Below are positions 1 through 6,660 of a stretch of DNA of 8,737 bases, one piece after another (position 1 is the first letter of the stretch; every line of letters begins with the position of its first letter). Both the position numbers and the translations under genes were made by a program. The stretch is from CALHAX01 sp038523655 (lineage in GTDB: Bacteria; Pseudomonadota; Alphaproteobacteria; Rhizobiales; CALHAX01): the NCBI GenBank assembly GCA_038523655.1, contig JBCBJG010000130.1, positions 1 to 8,737 on the forward strand, written 5' to 3'. The notes under the pieces were generated by a model, which was not told the origin of the DNA, did no database searches, and saw nothing but the letters and a program-made list of their open reading frames with translations.

Positions 1-417
1 ATCCGCGGGATCGCAACGGACGAGAAAACCTACGACTCGGCGCATGCGTTCGTGCGCTCCCTCAGCAAGACCGTTGCGGTCGCGGAGGATTTTCCGGCCT
101 TCATCGTCAACCGCATCCTGCTGCCGATGATCAACGAGGCGGTGTATACGCTCTACGAGGGCGTCGGAAACGTCGAGGCAATCGACAAGGCTCTGCGGCT
201 TGGTGCGAACCATCCGATGGGTCCGCTGGAACTCGCGGACTTTATCGGCCTCGATACCTGCCTCTCCGTCATGCAGGTTCTTTACGAAGGGCTGGCGGAT
301 ACGAAATATCGCCCGTGCCCGCTGCTCGTGAAGTATGTCGAGGCGGGCTGGCTCGGTCGTAAATCGCAGCGCGGTTTCTACGACTACCGCGGCGAGACGC
401 CGATCCCGACGCGCTAG
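1..417 (+). CDS. 3-hydroxybutyryl-CoA dehydrogenase, C-terminal part (5' end outside window)
   Basis: The frame is open from base 1 to a TAG at 415-417 and gives the last 138 residues; the N-terminal NAD-binding Rossmann domain lies outside the window. What is visible is the all-helical C-terminal 3-hydroxyacyl-CoA dehydrogenase domain. It has the dimer/active-site segment NRILLPMINEA (visible residues 37-47), the HPMGPLELADFIGLD block (71-85) and the closing GRKSQRGFYDY (119-129). These match the short single-function family (about 290 residues, FadB2/Hbd/PaaH type), which interconverts acetoacetyl-CoA and 3-hydroxybutyryl-CoA with NAD(P) in the cytoplasm, in butanoate, PHB or fatty-acid metabolism. 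In related bacteria this gene often follows the electron-transfer flavoprotein genes etfBA, which cannot be checked here. No convincing terminator follows; a 4-bp GCGC stem spanning the stop codon is too weak to call. Family assignment is firm; exact substrate preference is inferred. Confidence 0.93.
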   Translation: MRGIATDEKTYDSAHAFVRSLSKTVAVAEDFPAFIVNRILLPMINEAVYTLYEGVGNVEAIDKALRLGANHPMGPLELADFIGLDTCLSVMQVLYEGLADTKYRPCPLLVKYVEAGWLGRKSQRGFYDYRGETPIPTR

Positions 418-573
418 ACCGCGCATTTATCTCCGTTTTTATCCGACGGCGCTCGCGTATTGGCGCACGCCCTACGTCCCCCTCCCTTCTCTGCGTGATG
501 GACGGGTGCAGGCGTCCCGGATAACCATAGCGCCGGGTCAAATGCGGCTGCGAACCGCTGCAGGGAGGAAAAT

Positions 574-1509
574 ATGGCGTACGCGAAACTCAAGGAGCGC
601 CTCGTCGCCGGTGAGGTGATCCTGCTCGATGGCGGCACAGGGACCGAACTCGAGCGCCGGGGCGTCACCATGAACCCGGATGCATGGTGTGGCCCGGCGA
701 CGCTCGGCAACACCGAGGTGCTTCGCGATATTCATGTCGATTACATCAACGCCGGTGCGGAGATCGTCACTGCGAACACCTATGCGTCGTCCCGGCTGAT
801 GCTCGAGCCGGCCGGCTTCGGTGACAAGGTCGGAGAAATCAACCGCACGGCAGTGGAGACCGTTCTTGCGGCGCGTGAGGCATCGGGACGGGACGACGTC
901 GTGGTCGCTGCATCGCTGTCACACATGGCTCCAATCCACGGTGGGACCTCGACGGCAGATGCGACGCAGCTCCCGTCCCCGGAAGTTGTCGAAGATGCCC
1001 TGAGCGAAAGCGCGCGGATCTTCGCCGACGCCGGTGCGGAGCTGATCCTGCTCGAAATGGTCTACCGGCCGATGCACCTGGATGCGATCTGCCGTGCTGC
1101 AGCATCAAGCGGGCTGCCGTTCTGGGTCGGATTTTCCTGCCGGCGCGGCGATGACGGATCGGTGCTCGCGTTCGAGCGGCATTCGGATGTGCCGTTCGCC
1201 GACATCATCGATGTCGCCTCACGGCACGACGCGGATGCTGCCGGGGTTATGCATACGCCATCGAACCTGATCGGCGATGCCATCGATATCCTGAAGGCGG
1301 GGTACGACGGTCCGCTCACGGCATATCCGGACAGCGGTTACTTCAAGATGCCGGAATGGCAGTTCGAGGATATTATTCCGCCGGCCGATCTCGTCGACTA
1401 CGCGGAACATTGGTACGCGCAGGGCGTCCGTGCGTTCGGTGGCTGCTGCGGCCTATCTCCGGAACACATCAGCGCGCTTGCAGGGCTGCGAACGCCGCAG
1501 GCTGCGTGA
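574..1509 (+). CDS. homocysteine S-methyltransferase family protein
   Basis: A 311-residue protein of the Pfam S-methyl_trans family (betaine-homocysteine methyltransferase, MmuM, MetH N-terminal domain). These cytoplasmic TIM-barrel zinc enzymes move a methyl group to the homocysteine thiol, giving methionine. The N-terminal LLDGGTGTELERRG (17-30) is the family signature. ANTY (67-70) and the C-terminal FGGCCGLSPEHI (288-299), with the paired zinc cysteines C291-C292, also fit. The third ligand is normally Cys in a G-x-N-C motif after strand 6, but here that place reads GVMHTP (224-229), so H227 stands where Cys is expected. C189 (GFSC) is another cysteine but sits earlier in the barrel. The start is supported by AGGGAGG at 562-568, five bases before the ATG. 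The stop overlaps the next start (TGATG), implying translational coupling to the damaged exporter. The methyl donor (betaine, S-methylmethionine or other) cannot be read from sequence. Confidence 0.9.
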   Translation: MAYAKLKERLVAGEVILLDGGTGTELERRGVTMNPDAWCGPATLGNTEVLRDIHVDYINAGAEIVTANTYASSRLMLEPAGFGDKVGEINRTAVETVLAAREASGRDDVVVAASLSHMAPIHGGTSTADATQLPSPEVVEDALSESARIFADAGAELILLEMVYRPMHLDAICRAAASSGLPFWVGFSCRRGDDGSVLAFERHSDVPFADIIDVASRHDADAAGVMHTPSNLIGDAIDILKAGYDGPLTAYPDSGYFKMPEWQFEDIIPPADLVDYAEHWYAQGVRAFGGCCGLSPEHISALAGLRTPQAA

Positions 1510-2145
1510 TGACGGCGGAGGTTCTGCTCGTTTTCATCCCGGCGTGATTCGCGCTCAACCTGACGTTCGGGCCCCGCAATCTGCTCGCGTTGCTGAACGG
1601 CGCCCAGCGCGGTGTGCGGTTCGCTATGGTCGCGGGGCTCGGTCGCCTTGCGGTGTTCGCGCCGATGATCGGTATGGTTGCGTTTGGTCTTGGCAGCTTA
1701 CTCGCAACGTCGGCGATCGCGTTCACGCTGGTTAAAAATCGCCGGCGCCGCATTCTTGATCTGGATCGGCATGCGCATGGTCATCAGCGCGCTTCGTCAG
1801 TCCGGAGGGATCGGCGAGGGCCCCGCAGGACCGGCCGGGACGGTGGCGCGTGCGTTCCGCACCGAGGCGATCACGGCCGGAGGGAACCCCAAGACGATTT
1901 TGATCTTTGCGGCTTTCCTGCCGCAGTTCGTGCCCGCGAGCGGGCCGGCAGCATTCATCGAGGTCGGGGCGCTTTTCCTGCTGCTCGAGTTCTGCGCGAT
2001 CGCTGTGTACGCGAGCGTCGGCGCGGTGGCCTCGCTCAAGCTCGCCGCGCGTGGTGGACGCTGGATCACCGGGATGTTGGGCATCGCTATGATCGGCTTC
2101 GGCGCTGCCCTCGCCTTCGTCGAGGCTCCCGCGCAGCGCCGATGA
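1509..2145 (+). pseudogene. LysE/RhtB-type amino-acid exporter, broken by a stop and a frameshift
   Basis: The reading starts at ATG 1509-1511, overlapping the methyltransferase stop, and runs MTAEVLLVFIPA before TGA at 1545-1547. It continues in the same frame with FALNLTFGPRNLLALLNGAQ, which resembles the family's first helix and TPGPNN motif (here TFGPRN). Around 1734-1738 a run of five A's shifts the frame: removing one A joins TLVK to IAGAAFLIWIGMRM and carries on to TGA 2143-2145. The repaired protein would be 211 residues, the usual length of LysE/RhtB exporters, with hydrophobic segments such as LLLEFCAIAVYASVGAVASL. The ALRQSGG and GNPKTILIFAAFLPQF blocks are also typical. Intact members are inner-membrane exporters of amino acids such as lysine, homoserine or threonine. 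The coding-like sequence on both sides of each lesion suggests a recent loss, or a sequencing error at the A run. Confidence 0.82.
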
Positions 2146-2176
2146 AGGCGGATTGTGCGCAAGGGTTCGCAGGAGA

Positions 2177-2716
2177 TCAGTGCGAGCCGCGGGTCGGCTG
2201 TGCGCCATGCGAGCCTCGTTTTGCTCCCTTTGGCGTACCGCCGATACGCACCGCGGAGAACGTCACCTCGATCGGACCTGCTTTTTCAAACAAGAGGCGG
2301 GTCTTGAACTTCTGATCCTTCGTGATCGGTGCAGGCAGCCGCATGAACATGATGTGGTCGCCTCCGGGTGCGAGTTCGATCGTCTCGCCGGCTTTGATCA
2401 CTAACCCATTCTCCATACGGCGCATCCGCATCACACCATCTGTCATCGACATGGTGTGCAGCTCGGTTACGCCCGCGATGTCGGTTTCGGCGGAGACCAG
2501 ACGATCGTCGGCGCTGCCGTTGTTGGTGATGCGAATGTATCCGGCACCCACCTTCGCTGCTTTCGGCGTTGCCCGCGCCCACGGCTGCTCGATCGTAAGG
2601 CTCCCGTGCGTGATTGCGCTCTCGGCAGATGCCCACTGCGGGGCGAGCGTTACAACCGAGGTTCCTGCGACGGCCGCAGCGATCGCAAGGGCTAGGAAAG
2701 TGATGCGAACAGACAT
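2177..2716 (-). CDS. periplasmic copper chaperone PCu(A)C
   Basis: A 179-residue protein with an N-terminal signal peptide: MSVRIT, a hydrophobic stretch from about 7 to 25, and likely cleavage after WASA near residue 31. The mature part is a PCu(A)C (DUF461) cupredoxin-like domain, with the EQPWARAT block (43-50) and the Cu(I) site H-x10-M ... H-x-M: H87, M98, H121 and M123, within a Met-rich stretch (M89, M91, M96, M101, M125). Family members bind Cu(I) in the periplasm and deliver it to the CuA site of cytochrome c oxidase, together with ScoI/Sco1 and TlpA. The start has AGGGA at 2723-2727 just upstream. The gene lies downstream of the zinc-peptidase gene on the same strand, 149 bases away, so it may have its own promoter or be read through. 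It converges on the broken exporter with 31 bases between them. The last 20 residues are Gly/Lys/Arg/His-rich and probably disordered. Confidence 0.93.
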   Translation of the reverse strand: MSVRITFLALAIAAAVAGTSVVTLAPQWASAESAITHGSLTIEQPWARATPKAAKVGAGYIRITNNGSADDRLVSAETDIAGVTELHTMSMTDGVMRMRRMENGLVIKAGETIELAPGGDHIMFMRLPAPITKDQKFKTRLLFEKAGPIEVTFSAVRIGGTPKGAKRGSHGAQPTRGSH

Positions 2717-2865
2717 TTTTCATCCCTGGCGACGATGAGCGATCTTGCATGCACGTAATGCGATGCCGTAGGTGCGACGGCGTGGCGTGAGGTCGCGGTT
2801 TTGCACCCGACACCGCGTACCCCAAGCGATGCGCGACAGCGTTGAACGCCCTTGCAAACGCCGGC

Positions 2866-3963
2866 TCAGCCGTCACCCTGCGCATCGGCTTCAGCTTCGC
2901 GGAACAGGCGCTCCACTGCGCGGCGCTTGCCGGTAAATCTCGGTGAGGCCCAGACCGTCTCGAGATCGAGCGCAATTCGCGGGCCGAGGCGGACCCGCAT
3001 GCCGATATCGCGCGCCCGGAGCATGCCGGCTGTGATGCTTTCCGCCATGTCCTCCTGCGGGTTGCGGGTCGCGTACAGGCTGATGAACGGCACGCGGGAC
3101 AGTCGTTCATAAGCGATCGGCAGTTCGCTGAGCGGGAGGCCGGCGCTTTGTTCCCGGCCGCACCGATAGAAGCAGGGCGCGATCCAGTCTTTCGGCAGGG
3201 CGCGTGGCGATGCGCGACGGGGATTGCCGCGCCAATTTCTGAGCGCAAAGGCACCACTGCGCACCGGCAGCCGGTAAAGCGCGATGCGGTGCGCCAGTTC
3301 GTGGGCGACGATGTAATCCGCGGCGGTGAGTGGGTCCAGCTCGCGCGGCGATGGCAGTACATCGACCGTCGGCAAGGCAATCACTTCGCCGCCACGAAGC
3401 TGGGCGTCCAGGTCGCGCACCGCGACGACGCGGCGCTCTTTCCACGTCAACCAGTCGGCGAGCGGTGTCGCGTCATCGAAGAAGCGACGGTGGATGCCGA
3501 TCCCCGGCCTGGAGGTCAGCGCGTAGCCGGATGCCCAAAATTTATCCTCGATGAATATGCGCCGCAGACGGCACATCTCGCGCTTCATCACAGGAGGATA
3601 AAGCTCATAGAGCCGGAGAAGTTCGCCGGTGAAGCGGGCGCTGCCCGGCCGGCAGTTGCGGCGATAGCCGGCATTCGTGAACACACTCGGCCCGGGCGAG
3701 ACGAGACAGGTCGCTTGCGCGATGCGCCGGCGGCAGCGGTCGTCCGCAGTACGGCGGCGATCAGCCAGGGAGCGGGACGTCGCGCGGTGGTTTGCATTTA
3801 CCGGAATCCCGCCCGTTGATGAGACGACGCTCGTCGCGGCCTGCGCCGTTTTTGAGTTGGTAAGCGCTAGACTGGCGGGCACCGCAACGGCGGTCAGCAT
3901 GTTCAGAGCCGTGCGAAGGGCGCGCCATTGACCTCGTGCATTACGCTTCGCGGAACGGCTCAC
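2866..3963 (-). CDS. putative secreted zinc-metallopeptidase (HExxH protein)
   Basis: I do not recognise a named family. The chosen start is GTG at 3963, whose GTGA overlaps the tlpA stop by four bases, giving 365 residues. An in-frame ATG at 3900 (residue 22) is the alternative, and neither has a strong ribosome site. The N-terminus looks like an export signal: a basic region (3-17), a hydrophobic core (19-35), and AQA-A at 40-43 as likely cleavage site. The mature protein carries HELAH (H221, E222, H225), a zinc-peptidase signature, in the context YIVAHELAHRIALY. About 80 residues later, EDMAES (E304-S309) could give a glutamate third ligand, as in gluzincin-type enzymes. Six cysteines follow the signal (77, 86, 104, 131, 264, 268), an even number that would suit disulfides. 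Linkage to TlpA and PCu(A)C suggests a periplasmic role. Proteolytic activity and substrate are unknown. Confidence 0.72.
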   Translation of the reverse strand: MSRSAKRNARGQWRALRTALNMLTAVAVPASLALTNSKTAQAATSVVSSTGGIPVNANHRATSRSLADRRRTADDRCRRRIAQATCLVSPGPSVFTNAGYRRNCRPGSARFTGELLRLYELYPPVMKREMCRLRRIFIEDKFWASGYALTSRPGIGIHRRFFDDATPLADWLTWKERRVVAVRDLDAQLRGGEVIALPTVDVLPSPRELDPLTAADYIVAHELAHRIALYRLPVRSGAFALRNWRGNPRRASPRALPKDWIAPCFYRCGREQSAGLPLSELPIAYERLSRVPFISLYATRNPQEDMAESITAGMLRARDIGMRVRLGPRIALDLETVWASPRFTGKRRAVERLFREAEADAQGDG

Positions 3964-4763
3964 GACGAGGCCTCGATGGCCTTGCGAATGAGCGCATAGG
4001 CCTCCTCGCTCGACCAATCGGCCTCGCCGACGAGACGGCCAAGTTCCCGCCCCTCCCGGTCATACAGCACGGTGGTCGGCATGCCGAACGCGTTCACCGG
4101 TCCGGACACATCGCGCATCGTCCCCTGATAGAGCCCAAGCGATTGCGCGCCGATCCGCTCGAGGAATGCGCGTGGCTTTTCCGGACCGCCGCGATCGATG
4201 CTGACGGCGACCACGTCGAAATCCGGGCCGCCGAGCTTGGCTTTCAGCTCGGCGAAGTACGGCATCTCCGCAGTGCAGGGCTTGCACCACGTCGCCCAGA
4301 TATTGAACAGCACGACCTTGCCGCGCCACGGCGCGAGATCCATCGGCTTGTCGCCGTTACCGCTGTTGCGATCGAAAAACACCATCCCATCCGGCGGGGC
4401 GCCCTTTTCCTTTCGCACAACGAACGTGCCCATCTCGCCGCGGGTCAGTGGCTTGAGCGCAGCCAGCACTGGGCCCACAACCGGGTCGACATCGGCGGGG
4501 GCGCCTGTCGCTCGGGCCGACCTATCGGCCTCAGTGCCATCGGGCGCCGGCGCCTGGGCCGAGCGCGCTGACGGCGGTGAGATCGGCTGTTCGGCACCGT
4601 TGCGGTCGCCGCCGATCGTCATGTACACCGCAGCGAATCCAGCGAGCCCGGCAATCGCGGCGATCACGAGCGACGTGCCCATGCCGCTGGCCGGCGGCGC
4701 GGCAGCACGACGGTCTTGCCCTGCACCAGGTTCGTGCTTCTCGAGATCCTGCTCGTCACCCAT
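3960..4763 (-). CDS. tlpA: TlpA-type membrane-anchored thiol-disulfide oxidoreductase
   Basis: A 267-residue protein: a short cytoplasmic N-terminus, one membrane helix (about 30-50, SLVIAAIAGLAGFAAVYM), a Pro/Ala-rich linker (57-92), then a periplasmic thioredoxin fold. The active site is WCKPC (C160, C163) in NIWATWCKPCTAEMPYF, and the cis-proline is in GMPTT (P229). In Bradyrhizobium, TlpA reduces the copper-site cysteines of ScoI and CoxB during cytochrome oxidase assembly; the same role is inferred here. The frame stays open upstream to 4859, but the extra residues would be antisense to the conserved start of argH, and AGGAGGT at 4774-4780 (read on the minus strand) lies ten bases before ATG 4763, so that start is preferred. 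The gene is divergent from argH, sharing two bases of their start codons, and overlaps the zinc-peptidase gene downstream by four bases. Confidence 0.93.
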   Translation of the reverse strand: MGDEQDLEKHEPGAGQDRRAAAPPASGMGTSLVIAAIAGLAGFAAVYMTIGGDRNGAEQPISPPSARSAQAPAPDGTEADRSARATGAPADVDPVVGPVLAALKPLTRGEMGTFVVRKEKGAPPDGMVFFDRNSGNGDKPMDLAPWRGKVVLFNIWATWCKPCTAEMPYFAELKAKLGGPDFDVVAVSIDRGGPEKPRAFLERIGAQSLGLYQGTMRDVSGPVNAFGMPTTVLYDREGRELGRLVGEADWSSEEAYALIRKAIEASS

Positions 4764-6192
4764 GGCTGAAGACACCTCCTCGATGTCCGGCGCGTCATCC
4801 AACGAGATGTGGGGAGGACGCTTCGCCCGCGGCCCGGCCGCGATCATGGAAGAAATCAATGCATCCGTCGGCTTCGATCAACGGCTGGCGGCGCAGGATA
4901 TCCGCGGCTCGCTGGCGCATGCGACCATGCTGCGAGATGTCGGGATCCTCGAGCCGGCGGCAGCGGACGCGATCTGCAACGGCCTAACGACCATCCTCGG
5001 TGAAATCGAGGCCGGCGCGTTCACGTTTTCGACGGCGCTCGAAGACGTGCACATGAACATCGAGGCGCGCCTTGCCGAATTGATCGGGCCGGAGGCCGGA
5101 CGGCTTCATACGGCACGCTCACGGAACGACCAGGTGGCGACCGATTTCCGGCTCTGGATCCGCCAGACCATCGATGCGCTCGATGCCGGGCTGGCCGCAC
5201 TTCAGTCCGCGCTGGTCGACAAGGCCGTTGCGCATGCTGACACGATTATGCCCGGCTACACGCATCTGCAGACCGCTCAGCCGGTCACTTTCGGCCACCA
5301 CTGCCTCGCCTATGTCGAGATGATCGCGCGGGATCGCGGGCGCTTCGCCGATGCGCGGCGGCGGGTCAACCAGTGCCCCCTCGGCGCGGCCGCGCTCGCC
5401 GGCACCTCATTCCCGATCGACCGCGATGCGACGGCCAGGGCGCTCGACTTCGACGGACCGACGGCGAATTCGCTCGACAGCGTCGCCGACCGGGATTTCG
5501 TCCTCGAAGCGCTCGCGGCCGCGTCGATCACGGCGATGCACCTCAGCCGGCTCGCCGAGGAGATCGTGATCTGGGCCAGCGCCGAGTTCGGTTTCATCAC
5601 GTTGAGCGATGCGTTCACGACCGGCTCGTCGATCATGCCGCAAAAGCGCAATCCAGACGCGGCCGAGCTCTCGCGGGCCAAGATCGGGCGGATCGCCGGT
5701 GCGTTTCAGAGCTTGCTGATGGTGATGAAAGGCCTGCCGCTCGCGTATTCGAAGGATATGCAGGAGGACAAGGAAGTCACCTTCGATGCGCTCGACAGCC
5801 TGGCGCTTGTTATCGCGGCGAGCGCGGGCATGATCCGAGATCTGGACGTCAACGCGGTGGCGATGCGTGAGAGCGCGGCGCGGGGGTATTCTACCGCGAC
5901 AGACCTTGCGGACTGGCTCGTCAGGGCCGCCGGTGTGCCGTTTCGTGAGGCGCACCACATCACCGGGTCTGTCGTCGCGCGGGCGGAAGCAGCCGGGGTC
6001 CGTCTCGACGAGCTGCCGCTTGCGGAGATGCAGGCCGTCGACCCGAGGATCACGGCGGATGTCGCCAGCGTTCTCTCGGTGGATGCCTCAGTCGCGAGCC
6101 GCACAAGCCATGGTGGCACTGCGCCACAGAACGTCCGCAAAATGGCAGCGGACTGGCGCGGGCGTTTGGACAACGGGTCGGCATCGGGCTAG
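4762..6192 (+). CDS. argH: argininosuccinate lyase
   Basis: A 476-residue cytoplasmic enzyme that splits argininosuccinate into arginine and fumarate, the last step of arginine synthesis; active as a homotetramer. The protein has the typical WGGRF start block (17-21), EEINASVGFDQRL (30-42), HTARSRNDQV (116-125) and PGYTHLQTAQP (164-174), with H168 as the conserved active-site His. The lyase signature GSSIMPQKRNPD (288-299) carries the catalytic serine (S289/S290 region). Length and motifs match the family throughout. The start is less certain: ATG 4762 gives MAEDTSSM, while in-frame ATGs at 4783 and 4807 also precede or include the first conserved residue, and none has a clear Shine-Dalgarno site. 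The frame is open far upstream to 4198, but that part is antisense to tlpA and has no argH homology. The gene heads the argH-lptM-lysA series. Confidence 0.96.
   Translation: MAEDTSSMSGASSNEMWGGRFARGPAAIMEEINASVGFDQRLAAQDIRGSLAHATMLRDVGILEPAAADAICNGLTTILGEIEAGAFTFSTALEDVHMNIEARLAELIGPEAGRLHTARSRNDQVATDFRLWIRQTIDALDAGLAALQSALVDKAVAHADTIMPGYTHLQTAQPVTFGHHCLAYVEMIARDRGRFADARRRVNQCPLGAAALAGTSFPIDRDATARALDFDGPTANSLDSVADRDFVLEALAAASITAMHLSRLAEEIVIWASAEFGFITLSDAFTTGSSIMPQKRNPDAAELSRAKIGRIAGAFQSLLMVMKGLPLAYSKDMQEDKEVTFDALDSLALVIAASAGMIRDLDVNAVAMRESAARGYSTATDLADWLVRAAGVPFREAHHITGSVVARAEAAGVRLDELPLAEMQAVDPRITADVASVLSVDASVASRTSHGGTAPQNVRKMAADWRGRLDNGSASG
4774..4780 (-). promoter_or_regulatory. Shine-Dalgarno site deciding the tlpA start
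   Basis: Read on the minus strand this is AGGAGGT, ten bases before ATG 4763-4761. It is the only strong ribosome site near the tlpA N-terminus and sets the start there rather than at the in-frame ATG codons at 4859 or 4847. On the plus strand the same bases are codons 5-7 of argH if argH starts at 4762. Confidence 0.7.
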
Positions 6193-6278
6193 GGGAGAGG
6201 CTGAAAGGCCGTCGCCATCGTGGCGTGCCGGCTGGCCGGGATTCACCGGCGGTGGCTGCGTGCCGGAGGACGTGTGCG

Positions 6279-6473
6279 ATGCTCAGGCTGTTCACACAAA
6301 TTGCCACGATGCTTGCGCTCGCCCTCGGCTTGGCCGCTTGCGGTGTCAAAGGGCCTCTCGAGAACCCGACAGCGCCCGCTGCACAGACGCCGGGTCAAAA
6401 CGAGATCATCGAAGGCGATACGACCGAGGAGGAGCCCCGTCGGCGGATCATTCTCGATGGTCTGCTGGAGTAG
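6279..6473 (+). CDS. lptM: LptM-like small lipoprotein (LPS translocon maturation chaperone)
   Basis: A 64-residue lipoprotein. It has a short signal (MLRLFTQIATMLALALG), the lipobox LAAC (18-21) with the lipidated C21, and then GVKGPLENP directly after it. That Cys-Gly-x-Lys-Gly-Pro-Leu start is the hallmark of the LptM/YifL family. The rest is a polar, acidic tail expected to be flexible. In E. coli, LptM binds the outer-membrane LPS translocon LptDE and helps LptD reach its native disulfide pattern. The same role is inferred here. GGAGGA at 6265-6270, eight bases upstream, fixes the start; the in-frame ATG-free extension to 6225 would put extra residues before the signal peptide. It lies 86 bases after argH on the same strand, and a lipoprotein of this type between argH and lysA is common in Alphaproteobacteria. 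Confidence 0.9.
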   Translation: MLRLFTQIATMLALALGLAACGVKGPLENPTAPAAQTPGQNEIIEGDTTEEEPRRRIILDGLLE

Positions 6474-6538
6474 CGACCCCCGCTATCCCGTCTGTCTTGG
6501 ACGACAAATCGAACGAACGCGCGGATGAGGTGGCAACT

Positions 6539-6594
6539 GACGTCGCCAAAGTGGTCGTACGACGGTGCTTGAACGTCGCGCCTGACGTTGCGCC
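6539..6594 (+). repeat. cluster of short repeats and dyads upstream of lysA
   Basis: Three related copies of RACGTYGC(G)CC lie at 6539-6547 (GACGTCGCC), 6572-6582 (AACGTCGCGCC) and 6584-6594 (GACGTTGCGCC). The last two are adjacent and also form a perfect six-base inverted repeat, AACGTC (6572-6577) and GACGTT (6584-6589), with a six-base loop. Between copies one and two is the 10-bp perfect palindrome GTCGTACGAC (6554-6563). There is no T tract, so a simple terminator is unlikely. A regulator-binding site for lysA is possible, but chance in GC-rich DNA is not excluded. Confidence 0.35.
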
Positions 6595-6660
6595 GAGAGG
6601 GTTGCGGACGCGCGCAGCCTGCCGCATGGCTCCGGTACTTCTCAGCCGGGCACCCAGACC

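Noticed and set aside
411..440. Possible terminator after the dehydrogenase gene (GCGC stem and a T run)
   Set aside because: The stem is only four base pairs and the T run lies about ten bases beyond it.
1545..1547. TGA in the exporter as a selenocysteine codon
   Set aside because: No selenoprotein is known to me in this exporter family, no SECIS-like hairpin is evident after it, and a second lesion downstream argues for decay.
2746..2753. TGCATGCA palindrome in the gap upstream of pcuC
   Set aside because: An isolated 8-bp palindrome with no second copy nearby; too likely by chance to call an operator.
2286..3380. A 364-codon minus-strand frame overlapping pcuC and the zinc-peptidase gene
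   Set aside because: It is Arg/Ser/Pro-rich, spans a gap between two genes that are convincing in another frame, and has no motif.
3148..3819. A 223-codon plus-strand frame opposite the zinc-peptidase gene
   Set aside because: No signal, domain or ribosome site; the minus-strand reading has an export signal, HExxH and coupling to tlpA.
4198..4761. In-frame open extension of argH upstream by 188 codons
   Set aside because: It is antisense to the conserved thioredoxin domain of tlpA, reads as low-complexity Ser/Ala/Pro, and ArgH homology begins only at the WGGRF block.
4764..4859. N-terminal extension of TlpA by 32 residues
   Set aside because: It is antisense to the conserved argH N-terminus, and a good Shine-Dalgarno site supports the start at 4763.
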